Positions 23,969 through 32,471 of a stretch of 64,000 bases of DNA are shown piece after piece (the stretch's first letter is position 1; every line of letters starts with the position of its first letter). The notes below the pieces were generated by a model. It was not told where the DNA came from. It did not search any database and saw nothing but the letters and a program-made list of their open reading frames with translations. The translations under genes were made by a program, and so were the position numbers. The stretch is from Cephaloticoccus capnophilus (GTDB taxonomy: Bacteria > Verrucomicrobiota > Verrucomicrobiia > Opitutales > Opitutaceae), in contig NZ_LSZP01000062.1 in NCBI RefSeq assembly GCF_001580045.1, positions 1 to 64,000 on the forward strand, given 5' to 3'.

Positions 23969-26422
23969 ATGACACGCTCTTGCCGCTCTCCCGTTGCCGC
24001 TCTGACTCGCGCATTCCTGCTCCTCTCGCTTCTCACGATCGGCCCCGTCGCCTCGCTCAACGCGCAAACGCTCTCGACCTCGCGCGAAGTCAATTTTTAC
24101 CGCGACATCCCCAGCCGCAGCCTCAAGGGCCTCGCCGCCCGCTCCGACGGCGTCCTCCTCAACGGCCCGCATATTCGCCCGCTTGATCTCGTGCTCTCGG
24201 AGCAAGGCGCCGACTTGCTTTGGAGTGCAGTCAGCATTGGCCAGACCGTTTACCTCGGCACCGGCCCCGAAGGCCTCATTCTCTCGCTCGAGGTTTCGGA
24301 CGACGGCGTGACGCTCAAGCCAAGCGAAACCATTTCGCTCCCGCACGACTCGCACTTGCTCGCGCTCGCCGCACTCCCCGACGGCGAGCTCCTCGTCGGC
24401 TCCTCGCCCGAGGGCGCACTTAGCCTCATTAAAGGGGGTGAGGTAATCGCCCGCACCGCGCTCCCCGTCAGCTCCATTTTGGCAATCGACGTAAACGCCA
24501 CGTATGAGGGAAACGAATACGCCCTTGTGGCGACGGGATCGCCTGCGCGGGTTTACCGCGTCGACCTCGCTCACTTTCGTAAAAGCGGCAGGCGAATTGA
24601 GAAGCTCGACGACGATGCAGACGCATTGGCCGAATGCGGTATCGAGCTTTGGGGCGCTGTGCGCGACGAGGCGATTCGCTCACTGCTTCGGCTGCCCGAT
24701 GGACGCGTGATCGCCGGCTCCGCCCCCAAGGGAAACCTCTACGAGTTTAAGGAAAGCGGCGGTGAGCCGCGCGTTTTAAGCGAAAATACCAATACGGAAG
24801 TCACCTCGCTGCTCGCGTGGGAAGGCGGCTTCTTCGCCGCGCTAACCACCGGCGACACTGGCCGCCGCACGGCACAACTGGCGCGCAACTCTGCCAATAA
24901 TGTCCGACCCACGCCCACCAGAGATTCTGCAAACAACTCCGGCGGCGGTGAAGGTGCTGGCAACGACTCGGGCGACGGCGAGCCCAGTAACGAGGGCGAA
25001 CAAGGCGCGCCCCGCAGCCCGCAACGCCCCGCCCTGCGCACAGCGCCCACGCCCAAGTTTAGCGGCTCCTCGCGACTCCTCTGGTTCCCCGATGGCGGCT
25101 ATCCCGAAGTCGCAGGCGCACGCCAAGGCGTGGGATTTTACCAAATCGCGCGGCACGGCGACCTCGTCCTCATCACCGCGGGAGACGAAGGCGAACTCCT
25201 CGGCTACGACCCAAAAAACCGACTCGGGATGGTCTTCGCTGGAGCCACCGCCGCCCAAGTCAACGGCATCCTCCCGCTGCCTCCCACCCAAGTGAGCAGC
25301 GCAACTGCGGGCGTCAGGAGCACGCCAAACAAAACACTCCCAGAGCGATTCCTCTTGATTGGAAACAACCCCGCCTCGCTCGAACTCATGGACTTCTCCG
25401 CCGCCGCCGAGCGCAGTGCCACGACCCGCCGGATCGACCTCGGCAGTCCCGCCGAAATCGGCGCACTGCGCTTTCCCGAACTTTCGGACGCCTCATCGGC
25501 GAGTCTCCAAGTCGGGCTGCGCACCAGCGAAAGCAGCGACCCGCTCGAGGGCTGGGGCCACTGGGAACCCACCGCTGAGTCGCCCTTCGACATGGGCGGC
25601 TACCGCGCTGAGCACGGCCCTCTGCGCGGACGCTACGTGCAGTTTCGCTTCACCGCAGCCGGCCCCGATGCGCCGCTATTCGAGGCCGAGTCCCCACGGC
25701 TCTATCTACTCCCGCAAAACCAACGCCCGCAGCTCACAAAGTTCGCCGTTCTCCCGCTTAGCAACGCGCGCAACGGCACCGACACTTTACGCAAACTCGC
25801 TGAAAGTACGCCCAGTATCGGCTACCGCGAAGACCTCGCCGCCGCCAGCAGCACCCCACTCCACCGCAGGACCCGCGTCATCGTCTGGGACTTGAGCGAC
25901 CCAAACGACGATGCGCTCCTTAGCACGCTCTCGATACGCGGCCCGAGCGACACCGATTGGCAACCCGTCCTCGTGGACTCCACCCAGCGCTACGCCGTCT
26001 TCAACACCGATGGGATGAAAGAAGGTCGCTACCGCACCAAGCTCGAAGTCCGCGAAACCGCCCCACGCCCAGTCGAGCAGCGACTCAGCGTGAGCTTTGA
26101 AGGCGAGTCCTTCGTCATCGACCACAGCCCGCCCGAAATTCTCACTAGGGAAATCCTGCGCACCGCAGACGGCGGGCTCAGCATCAGCCTCGTCGCGCAA
26201 GACCTCGACTCGCTGCTCCTCGGCGCAGAAATCCGGCTCAATAACGGCAACCGCTACGAATTCACCCAAACACTCGACGGTATCCTCGACGGCAAACGCG
26301 AAACCTTCGTCATCGAGCTCAACACCGAAGAAGTCGGCTCTAGCTCCTTCCTCGAAGCGACCGTAATTGATACCCACTACAACGCCACAACCCAGCGCCT
26401 CCCCATCCCGATAAAAGAATAA
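23969..26422 (+). CDS. Large secreted protein with repeat-rich, propeller-like N-terminal half; function unknown
   Basis: The 817-residue product begins with a basic and hydrophobic signal sequence (RAFLLLSLLTIGPVASLNAQ). The N-terminal half has recurring blocks of the type 'L(V/I)GSSPEG', 'IAGSAPKGNLYEF' and 'LITAGDEGELLGYDP', as in beta-propeller blades. A Ser/Gly/Asn-rich linker lies near residues 305-335, and the C-terminal half has immunoglobulin-like or discoidin-like segments. No catalytic motif is recognised. It follows the S55 peptidase gene by about 70 bp, so both may be expressed together. A TTG start at 23930 is an alternative. Repeat copy 3 begins 23 bp after the stop. Confidence 0.7.
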   Translation: MTRSCRSPVAALTRAFLLLSLLTIGPVASLNAQTLSTSREVNFYRDIPSRSLKGLAARSDGVLLNGPHIRPLDLVLSEQGADLLWSAVSIGQTVYLGTGPEGLILSLEVSDDGVTLKPSETISLPHDSHLLALAALPDGELLVGSSPEGALSLIKGGEVIARTALPVSSILAIDVNATYEGNEYALVATGSPARVYRVDLAHFRKSGRRIEKLDDDADALAECGIELWGAVRDEAIRSLLRLPDGRVIAGSAPKGNLYEFKESGGEPRVLSENTNTEVTSLLAWEGGFFAALTTGDTGRRTAQLARNSANNVRPTPTRDSANNSGGGEGAGNDSGDGEPSNEGEQGAPRSPQRPALRTAPTPKFSGSSRLLWFPDGGYPEVAGARQGVGFYQIARHGDLVLITAGDEGELLGYDPKNRLGMVFAGATAAQVNGILPLPPTQVSSATAGVRSTPNKTLPERFLLIGNNPASLELMDFSAAAERSATTRRIDLGSPAEIGALRFPELSDASSASLQVGLRTSESSDPLEGWGHWEPTAESPFDMGGYRAEHGPLRGRYVQFRFTAAGPDAPLFEAESPRLYLLPQNQRPQLTKFAVLPLSNARNGTDTLRKLAESTPSIGYREDLAAASSTPLHRRTRVIVWDLSDPNDDALLSTLSIRGPSDTDWQPVLVDSTQRYAVFNTDGMKEGRYRTKLEVRETAPRPVEQRLSVSFEGESFVIDHSPPEILTREILRTADGGLSISLVAQDLDSLLLGAEIRLNNGNRYEFTQTLDGILDGKRETFVIELNTEEVGSSSFLEATVIDTHYNATTQRLPIPIKE

Positions 26423-26445
26423 CGACAGGATGACGACAGGATGTA

Positions 26446-26736
26446 CCACTACGCGTGGTGCGCAGCCGCAGGCTGTTTTATTTGGCGGCGGGCTCGTTGG
26501 CCCGCCGTCCATCGCTGCACCCATTTACAAAGCCGCTTGGAGGCGGGAGTTTATTAGTGATTTTTCCCACCTCGCCCAAACGGGTTATCACTCTACTTTC
26601 CCTTTTACTACTCTCCCTGTCGCAACGCGACAGGGGGAAGCCTTTCAAATTTGGGATTTCGCTTTCGCGCGATAGCGCGATGAGAAATCCCAAATTGAAC
26701 GGGTGCAGCGACACGCTGCCGCCCCACGCGTAGTGG
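26446..26736 (+). repeat. Composite palindromic repeat, copy 3 (palindrome A collapsed)
   Basis: Lies between the large secreted protein gene and rpmB. The outer ends CCACTACGCGTGG and CCACGCGTAGTGG are perfect inverted repeats. The left part has an extra module with GGCGGGCTCGTTGGCCCGCC, shared with copy 4. Palindrome A has lost its right arm: the sequence passes from CCGCTTGG straight into AGGCGGG, as after deletion between two CTTGG copies. Palindrome B has the core arms CCCTGTCGC and GCGACAGGG; palindrome C has GGGATTTC and GAAATCCC. Confidence 0.88.
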
Positions 26737-26779
26737 CACTCAGTGAGTATGGGAAGCAGTGACTCACTATGAATGTCCT

Positions 26780-26807
26780 TGCTTCGGCGTTTCTGAGCCC
26801 TCTAATC
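26780..26807 (+). promoter_or_regulatory. Possible promoter of rpmB
   Basis: TTGCTT and TCTAAT separated by 16 bases, about 47 bp upstream of the rpmB start. This is only a consensus match by eye; the remaining sequence from the repeat end to the gene (26737-26854) shows two small hairpins with CACTCAGTGAG and CAGTGACTCACT. Confidence 0.3.
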
Positions 26808-26854
26808 GGCCCCTTTTTCACCAGACTCACCACCGCTTAACACTACACCGAGAC

Positions 26855-27085
26855 ATGGCCAAAATCTGTGCAATCACTGGCAAACGCCCGACCAAGGGTC
26901 GCATCATTCACCGCAAAGGCATTGCGAAAAAGAGCGGCGGCATCGGCACGCATATCACGGCCATCACGCCCCGGACCTTCCGGCCAAATCTCCAGCGCAT
27001 CCGCGTAAAACTGCCCAACGGGGGCACCAAGCGGATGCTCGTCTCGGTAAAGGCGCTCAAGGCGGGTCTCGTCCAAAAAGCGTAA
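26855..27085 (+). CDS. rpmB: Large-subunit ribosomal protein bL28
   Basis: The 76-residue basic protein starts MAKICAITGKRPTKG and contains RTFRPNLQRIRVKLPNGGTKR, typical of bL28. It is a structural part of the 50S ribosome. An in-frame upstream start at 26759 would add 32 residues without similarity to the family, so the internal Met is used. A strong terminator follows. Confidence 0.95.
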   Translation: MAKICAITGKRPTKGRIIHRKGIAKKSGGIGTHITAITPRTFRPNLQRIRVKLPNGGTKRMLVSVKALKAGLVQKA

Positions 27086-27148
27086 AGCCCCAAAAGCCGA
27101 CGCAGCGCGGCCGCACCCTGCAGCGAGCGCGCAGTCACTCGTTTCTCC

Positions 27149-27187
27149 AAACCGCAGACGGTCTTTTTCGGACGCTGCGGTTTTTTT
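27149..27187. terminator. Rho-independent terminator after rpmB
   Basis: Inverted arms AAACCGCAG and CTGCGGTTT with a loop of about 22 bases and a run of seven T. It lies 63 bp after rpmB and 79 bp before the end of the minus-strand deaminase gene. The T run favours the plus-strand direction. Confidence 0.75.
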
Positions 27188-27266
27188 GTGTCAAAACGGG
27201 GGCATCCTCGGCAAGGATTAGCTAAGTGGCCCGACAGACAAGGGGCCGTGCGCAACTGCCCGCCAC

Positions 27267-27788
27267 TTAGCTTGCCGCCTCGCCTAGCTGCACGATTTCG
27301 ATACCGGCCTCCGCGAGCATCGGTTTCACCAGCGGGTCATTATGGTAGTCGAGCCGGTAGCAAATTTTCGCAATGCCCGCCGAGGCGAGGATCTTGGCGC
27401 AGTTGATACACGGGTAATGCGTCACGTAGGCGGTGCAGCCTTCGACAGACGAGCCGCGCCGCGCCGCATCCGAAATCGCGTTTTGCTCGGCATGCACGGT
27501 CGCTTGCTCGTGACCGTCTCGCATCCGCGAGGTATGCGGAGAGCCGGGCAAGTGCCCATTGTAGCCCGCGGCGACGATTCGGTTTTTGTGCGACTCTCCC
27601 GCCGTAACGATTACGCAGCCCACGTTGAGCCGCTCGCAAGACGAGCGCGTCGAAATCAACACCGCGGTCGCCATGAAGTATTCATCCCAAGTGGGACGGC
27701 GTCCGAACTTTCCCGCCGCCTCCGCGATTAGCTCGACTGGCGAATTGCGGGAAGGGAGAGACTCAGATGACGCGTTGGCTTCACTCAT
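27267..27788 (-). CDS. Deoxycytidylate (dCMP) deaminase-like protein
   Basis: The 173-residue protein has a zinc-dependent deaminase core: TVHAEQNAISDAAR with the His and catalytic Glu, and THYPCINCAKIL with the two Cys ligands. The extra insertions, with GYNGHLPGSPH, match ComEB-type dCMP deaminases, which make dUMP for dTMP synthesis. A longer minus-strand frame reaching 28337 is antisense to the next gene; the start at 27788 precedes the homology by about 30 residues. It is divergent from the NIF3-family gene. Confidence 0.9.
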   Translation of the reverse strand: MSEANASSESLPSRNSPVELIAEAAGKFGRRPTWDEYFMATAVLISTRSSCERLNVGCVIVTAGESHKNRIVAAGYNGHLPGSPHTSRMRDGHEQATVHAEQNAISDAARRGSSVEGCTAYVTHYPCINCAKILASAGIAKICYRLDYHNDPLVKPMLAEAGIEIVQLGEAAS

Positions 27789-27866
27789 GGGCGCAAAGCG
27801 GTAGGCCGCTGTTTTAGGAAAATCCACCTCGAAACTTTTGTGCGCCGCTCCAGTCTGTCTGAGACC

Positions 27867-28631
27867 ATGCCAACGACTGCCGAACTCGTCGCCTATTGTG
27901 ACCAACGCACCCGCCGCACTGCCTTCGTCGATGCGCCCGCCGCGCACAACGGACTGCAAATGGACAACTCGGGCAAGGTCACACGCATCGGGGCCGCTGT
28001 CGATGCAGGCCTCATCCCGTTCCAAAAAGCGGCCGCCGCAGGCATTGATTTCCTCATCGTGCATCACGGCATGTATTGGGATATGCCCCGCCCGATCGTC
28101 GGCCCCGTCTACGAACGCGTAGCGACGCTCTTGCGCGCCGACTGTGCGCTCTACTCCAGCCATCTGCCCCTCGATGCCCATCCAGAAATCGGCAACAACG
28201 CACTCATCGCTCGCCAACTCGGGCTCGGCCCCGAGCGCGGCTTCGCGCCTAACCCGGGGGGCGACATTGGGCTCATTTGCCGAAACACGCTGACGCGCGA
28301 CGCGCTCGAAGCCCGGTTGCGCGAACACTACCGCCAAGTCACGGCGATTTGCTACGGGGCCGAGGCACCGCGCGAAGTCGCTCTATGCAGCGGCAGCGGC
28401 AACAGCGCATTGCGCGAACTCGTCGGCCACGACGGGAGGGCAATCGTCGATACACTCATCACTGGCGAGCTGCGCGAGGAGCACTTTAACCTCGCCCAAG
28501 AAGCTCGGCTCAACCTCTACCTCTGCGGCCACTATGCTACGGAAGTCCACGGCGTGCGCGCACTCGCCGCCGAACTCGCCAACCGCTTCGAGTTGCCTTG
28601 GGAATTTATTGAGACGGAGAACCCACTTTAG
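27867..28631 (+). CDS. NIF3-family protein (dinuclear metal centre)
   Basis: The 254-residue product contains HHGMYWDMPRP, SSHLPLDAHPEIGNNA, an internal block with YGAEAPREVALCSGSGNS and the C-terminal LYLCGHYATEVHGVRALA. The histidines and acidic residues of these blocks are the dinuclear metal ligands of the NIF3/YbgI family. Members are often labelled GTP cyclohydrolase 1 type 2, but function is not settled. Start at 27867 was chosen over 27840 because the family begins at this point. aroQ starts 46 bp downstream. Confidence 0.88.
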   Translation: MPTTAELVAYCDQRTRRTAFVDAPAAHNGLQMDNSGKVTRIGAAVDAGLIPFQKAAAAGIDFLIVHHGMYWDMPRPIVGPVYERVATLLRADCALYSSHLPLDAHPEIGNNALIARQLGLGPERGFAPNPGGDIGLICRNTLTRDALEARLREHYRQVTAICYGAEAPREVALCSGSGNSALRELVGHDGRAIVDTLITGELREEHFNLAQEARLNLYLCGHYATEVHGVRALAAELANRFELPWEFIETENPL

Positions 28632-28677
28632 AAAAACGCCCGCCACCGCCGCCCGCTTGGGCGCGACGCCACGCACT

Positions 28678-29112
28678 ATGAAAACCATCGCCATCCTCCA
28701 CGGCCCCAACCTCGACCGCCTCGGCAAACGCGAGCCGCAAGTTTACGGACACGCCACACTCGCCGACTTAGAGGCCTTTATCCGCACAGAGGCAGAGCAG
28801 CGCGGCTTCGCGACGCGCTTTTTCCAGTCGGCCAGCGAAGGCGCACTCGTCGATAAAATCCACTCACTGACGGATTCCGGCGTGGCGGGCTTCATCGTTA
28901 ACTTCGGTGCCTACTCACACACCAGTATCGCGCTGCGCGACGCGCTCTCGGCCTCCGCCCTGCCCGCCGTCGAGGTGCATATCTCGGACATCAAAGCGCG
29001 GGAAGAATTTCGCCACCACTCGATGACCGCCGGCGCCTGCCGCGTCATGATCAGTGGCAAAGGGTTTAACGGCTACGCCGAAGCCCTCGACCAAATCGCG
29101 CAATGGCTTTGA
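28678..29112 (+). CDS. aroQ: Type II 3-dehydroquinate dehydratase
   Basis: The 144-residue product has the type II dehydroquinase motifs: HGPNLDRLGKREPQVYG with the catalytic Tyr, NFGAYSHTSIALRDAL, and VEVHISDIKAREEFRHHS. It dehydrates 3-dehydroquinate in the shikimate pathway. Length is standard. Its last ten bases overlap the next gene, a NusG-like protein. Confidence 0.95.
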   Translation: MKTIAILHGPNLDRLGKREPQVYGHATLADLEAFIRTEAEQRGFATRFFQSASEGALVDKIHSLTDSGVAGFIVNFGAYSHTSIALRDALSASALPAVEVHISDIKAREEFRHHSMTAGACRVMISGKGFNGYAEALDQIAQWL

Positions 29113-29726
29113 AGGGAAACAGCGAAGGACCAGCGGCCCCGGCCTGTAACGGCGAGCCCCCCGTTCAAGAACGCGGAGGCGAGGACAACGCGCCCGATAA
29201 AAACAGCCTGCCGCTGTGGTGGGTGTGTCATTGCAAACCGAGGTGCGAAAAAAAGGTTGCCGCGCTGATGCAGGCGCACGGCTTCGAGCACTACCTGCCA
29301 CTCGTGAGGAGCGAGCGCCGCTACGGCGCGCGTATCAAAGTTTTTACCAAACCGCTCTTCCCCGGCTACGTTTTTGCTAAAATTCCGCCCGAGAAAAAGC
29401 CGCTCATTTATCAGCAAGACCTGCTCGCGCGCGCCTTCGAAGTGGAGGACGTCCCTCGCCTCCTCGCGCAGCTCGACGATATCCGCGCACTCCTCGCCTC
29501 CGGACTCGATTTCACGCTCAAACCGCTCCTCACCAAAGGCCGCCGCGTGCGCATCATCAGCGGCCCGCTCAAAGGCGTTGAGGGCTTTGTCGAAGCCCCC
29601 GAATCGAGCGGCAAACACCACGGCAGTGGCGGCGGAAACACCAGCGGCGTGCTTCTCTCAATCGACGTCCTTCAACAAGGGCTCCTCGTGCCCGTCCCTG
29701 CCGCAGATCTAAAAGTGCTGCCCTAA
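29103..29726 (+). CDS. NusG-like transcription antitermination protein (UpxY/RfaH type)
   Basis: The 207-residue protein has the NusG N-terminal domain starting at about residue 36 (PLWWVCHCKPRCEKKVAALM), with PLFPGYVFAKI, and a C-terminal KOW segment KGRRVRIISGPLKGVEGFV at about 145-163. Paralogues of NusG of this kind bind RNA polymerase and let it read through terminators in selected operons. The N-terminal 35 residues are low-complexity, and the KOW domain contains a Gly/His/Ser insert. It overlaps aroQ by 10 bp. Its target operon is not shown by the neighbourhood. Confidence 0.82.
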   Translation: MALKGNSEGPAAPACNGEPPVQERGGEDNAPDKNSLPLWWVCHCKPRCEKKVAALMQAHGFEHYLPLVRSERRYGARIKVFTKPLFPGYVFAKIPPEKKPLIYQQDLLARAFEVEDVPRLLAQLDDIRALLASGLDFTLKPLLTKGRRVRIISGPLKGVEGFVEAPESSGKHHGSGGGNTSGVLLSIDVLQQGLLVPVPAADLKVLP

Positions 29727-30027
29727 AACCGTACGGCACGCCGGCGGCGCATGGCTGACTGTGAAGAACTCCGCCCCTGCGGTCGGAGCTTCTCCTCACA
29801 AGCCAGGGGAGCCTTCGGCTCCATAAAAAGACTGCCTCGCTTGACCTCGTCGTGAACGGCGAGGCTTGCGCTTGGGTTCGTTAGTCGACCGTCACGGCAC
29901 TTCGGAAATATTACGCAGATGCGCAGGTTTGCGTTGCGCAAAAATCGTAGTTCTGGGTTCGGTTCGACTCGGCGTTGCCGCTTAGCGGCGGTCGCGCTCT
30001 ACCCCTAAACCCCAATACCCCTACCCC
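29727..30027 (+). other. Leader region with several hairpins before the TonB-dependent receptor
   Basis: A 301-bp gene-free stretch. It holds the hairpin GGAGCCTTCGGCTCC at 29808-29822, followed by ATAAAAAG, which may be the terminator of the NusG-like gene; the paired arms GCCTCGC/GCGAGGC at 29834-29865; and GCCGCTTAGCGGC at 29977-29989, 38 bp before the receptor start. No known riboswitch was recognised. Confidence 0.45.
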
Positions 30028-32325
30028 ATGAAAAGAAACACGCCGCTGCGCGTCGCCTGCGCAGCATTCCTTCTTTGCACTGCCCCAATTGGCTTTGCCC
30101 AACGCAGCTCCGGCGAATCACCCGCCAGTGCCCGCGCCGCTGAATCCGAAGAGACCGTCATCCTATCGCCCTTTGAGGTCTCCTCCTACCAACCCGCACG
30201 CTACCAGGCCGACGAAGCGGCCTCCGGCGGGCGCATCGTCACGAACGTCCTCAACACGCCTTCGACCGTCACCGTACTCACTAGCGACTTCGTGGCCGAC
30301 ATCGGCGGCAATCGGATCTTCGACTCCGCCAAATACGTCGCGGGCATTAACGATGCGACCATCCCCAACGCCCAAGACCGCGCCAACATCCGCGGCTTCG
30401 CCATGGGCTCGCGACTCGTCGATGGCTTCTCGACGCCCTCGCAGTCCAACTACGATCACGCCGCCATCGACCGCATGGAAATCAGCAAAGGACCTGACTC
30501 GGTGCTCCAACCCGCAGGTGTCCCGGGCGGATCGATCAACCTCGTAACCAAGAAACCGCAGTGGGCCTTTGGCGGCTCGCTCAAGGCGCAACTCGGCGAG
30601 TACGAAACGAACCGCGTCGAGGCCGACGTCACCGGCCCCATCAACGACCGCTTCGCCTACCGTCTCATCGCCGCCGCCCAAGACAACAAAAGCTGGGTGC
30701 AGGGTACTTTCCGCGAGTCGCTGCTTGTCACCCCCTCGCTGACTTGGCGCATCGCCCCCGCGACCAACCTAACGCTGCGCTACGAATACTACGACGCGCG
30801 CACCTCCAACCTCGAAGGCATCCCGATGGATCCGATGGTCGGCCCCGACGATGCTTTCCGCACCATGCCCGGCGTACCGCTCGATTTCAGCGCCGCCCCG
30901 GGCGAGGAATACTCCTACCGGATGAGCCGCTCAAACACCGTCACGATGTTACTCACCTCGGTGATCACCGATCGCCTCTCCGTGCGGCTCGCCGGTCGCC
31001 TCGCTCAATCCACGCACCCCAATGGCGATTTCCGCTGGGGCCTCGACACCCCCGGAGGCAGCATCAACCCCTTTACTGGAAAATGGGAAGGCGGCGTCCG
31101 CTGGCAAAACACCTCGGCCGATCCAGCTAACCCAAACTGGGTTTCCGGCCCAGCTCCGCAGCCGAGCAACGTCTTCCAGCACGTCGGCACCTACGAAGCT
31201 GTCGAAGGACGCTATCGCGACCTGCAAAACGATTGGTCGTACATCGTCGATAACGACCTTGTAAAATCCTCCACCCTCGTCGGCTTCGCCTACTCCTACT
31301 CCCACCACAACATCCAATCCCGCCGCCAAGAACTCCCCGACTTCACGGTCGATAACGTACCTCACGAGCCAGTCACGACCTACCCAAACAACACCGATCG
31401 CCGGGGCATCACCACGAGTTACCAAAGCTACCTTACGCAAAGTCTAGAGTTCCTCGATAGCCGACTCGTCCTCTCTGGCGGGGTCTCTCACTCCAGCTAC
31501 AACGGCGTCTTCGGCAACAAACTCTCCGCCGCCACCGCGACCGCGCCCGCCGGCATGATGTACCCCGGCTCCGGCTCGAAGGCGACCTACAACTACGGCA
31601 TCATCCTCAAACCCCTCGCAAATGTATCCGTTTACTACGGACACAGCGAAAACGCCGTCCCTGCCAATAACTTCCAGCAGACCTACGAAGGCCGCGATCC
31701 CTTCTCCGAAGGCACGCAAGACGAGGTCGGCCTAAAGCTCCGACTCTTCGAGGGACGCATCCTTGCCAGCCTCGCCTACTACGAAATCGAGCAAACCGGC
31801 TACACAGTCTTCAACCCGCTCAACGTCGTCGTACCCCCGCCGCCGGTGCTCCTGCCCGATCTCGTGCTCTCGCGCAAAGCCAGCGGCTACGAGTTGCAAA
31901 TCATGGGCTCCATCACCCCGCAGCTTTCGATTATCGCCAGTGCCTCCGACACCAAAAACCGTGACCCCAACGGCGTCATGCTGCGCGGCTCTGCCGAGAA
32001 CATGGCCTCCGGCTTCGTCCGCTACGAATTCACTACGGGGCGCTTCGCCGGCCTCTCCGCCGGACTCGGTGCCAACTGGAGCAGCAAACGCTCCGTGGAA
32101 AACGTCTCAGGCCTCACCCCGATGGGCGTCCCCATCCAGCCACGCGGCTACCTGCCCGCGCGCACACTCGTCGATGCGTACATCGGCTACGAACGCGGCC
32201 CGTGGAGCTATCGAGTCGATGTCACCAACCTCACCGACAAGCTCTACTACTCCGCGCTCTCGTGGAATATCATCCAAGTCGCCAACCCGCGCGCCTTCGC
32301 GGGCTCTGTAACCTATAAGTTCTAA
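30028..32325 (+). CDS. TonB-dependent outer-membrane receptor (siderophore type)
   Basis: The 765-residue protein has a signal peptide (about 1-24), then TVILSPFEVSS, the segment typical of TonB-dependent receptors of Opitutae and probably serving as a TonB box. A plug domain follows with ANIRGFAMGSRLVDGF and ISKGPDSVLQPAGVPGGSINLVTK, then a 22-strand-type barrel with alternating aromatic residues and a final aromatic residue (SVTYKF). It should import a siderophore or other large substrate with energy from ExbB-ExbD-TonB. The substrate is unknown. A hairpin-rich leader lies upstream. Confidence 0.9.
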   Translation: MKRNTPLRVACAAFLLCTAPIGFAQRSSGESPASARAAESEETVILSPFEVSSYQPARYQADEAASGGRIVTNVLNTPSTVTVLTSDFVADIGGNRIFDSAKYVAGINDATIPNAQDRANIRGFAMGSRLVDGFSTPSQSNYDHAAIDRMEISKGPDSVLQPAGVPGGSINLVTKKPQWAFGGSLKAQLGEYETNRVEADVTGPINDRFAYRLIAAAQDNKSWVQGTFRESLLVTPSLTWRIAPATNLTLRYEYYDARTSNLEGIPMDPMVGPDDAFRTMPGVPLDFSAAPGEEYSYRMSRSNTVTMLLTSVITDRLSVRLAGRLAQSTHPNGDFRWGLDTPGGSINPFTGKWEGGVRWQNTSADPANPNWVSGPAPQPSNVFQHVGTYEAVEGRYRDLQNDWSYIVDNDLVKSSTLVGFAYSYSHHNIQSRRQELPDFTVDNVPHEPVTTYPNNTDRRGITTSYQSYLTQSLEFLDSRLVLSGGVSHSSYNGVFGNKLSAATATAPAGMMYPGSGSKATYNYGIILKPLANVSVYYGHSENAVPANNFQQTYEGRDPFSEGTQDEVGLKLRLFEGRILASLAYYEIEQTGYTVFNPLNVVVPPPPVLLPDLVLSRKASGYELQIMGSITPQLSIIASASDTKNRDPNGVMLRGSAENMASGFVRYEFTTGRFAGLSAGLGANWSSKRSVENVSGLTPMGVPIQPRGYLPARTLVDAYIGYERGPWSYRVDVTNLTDKLYYSALSWNIIQVANPRAFAGSVTYKF

Positions 32326-32349
32326 CGCTCGCAGGCCGTTTGTATTGGG

Positions 32350-32371
32350 CGCAGCACGCGCGCGTGCTGCG
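32350..32371. terminator. Possible terminator hairpin after the TonB-dependent receptor gene
   Basis: A 22-bp perfect palindrome with half CGCAGCACGCG, 24 bp after the receptor stop codon. No T run follows, so factor-independent termination is uncertain. Confidence 0.45.
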
Positions 32372-32373
32372 TC

Positions 32374-32403
32374 CAAAATCTGTCCGTCCCTTCGGGCTGA
32401 GCC
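32374..32403 (+). repeat. Short dispersed repeat, copy B
   Basis: Starts CAAAATCTG and contains CGTCCCTTCGGGCTG, as in the segment at 3774-3805. Both copies lie shortly after plus-strand genes. Confidence 0.45.
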
Positions 32404-32471
32404 GTCGCCAATCCGAAAAATGTAAGTCTTGCGGATTGTTGAATGCGGAAAGGGACGCGTAGCATCGCCGG

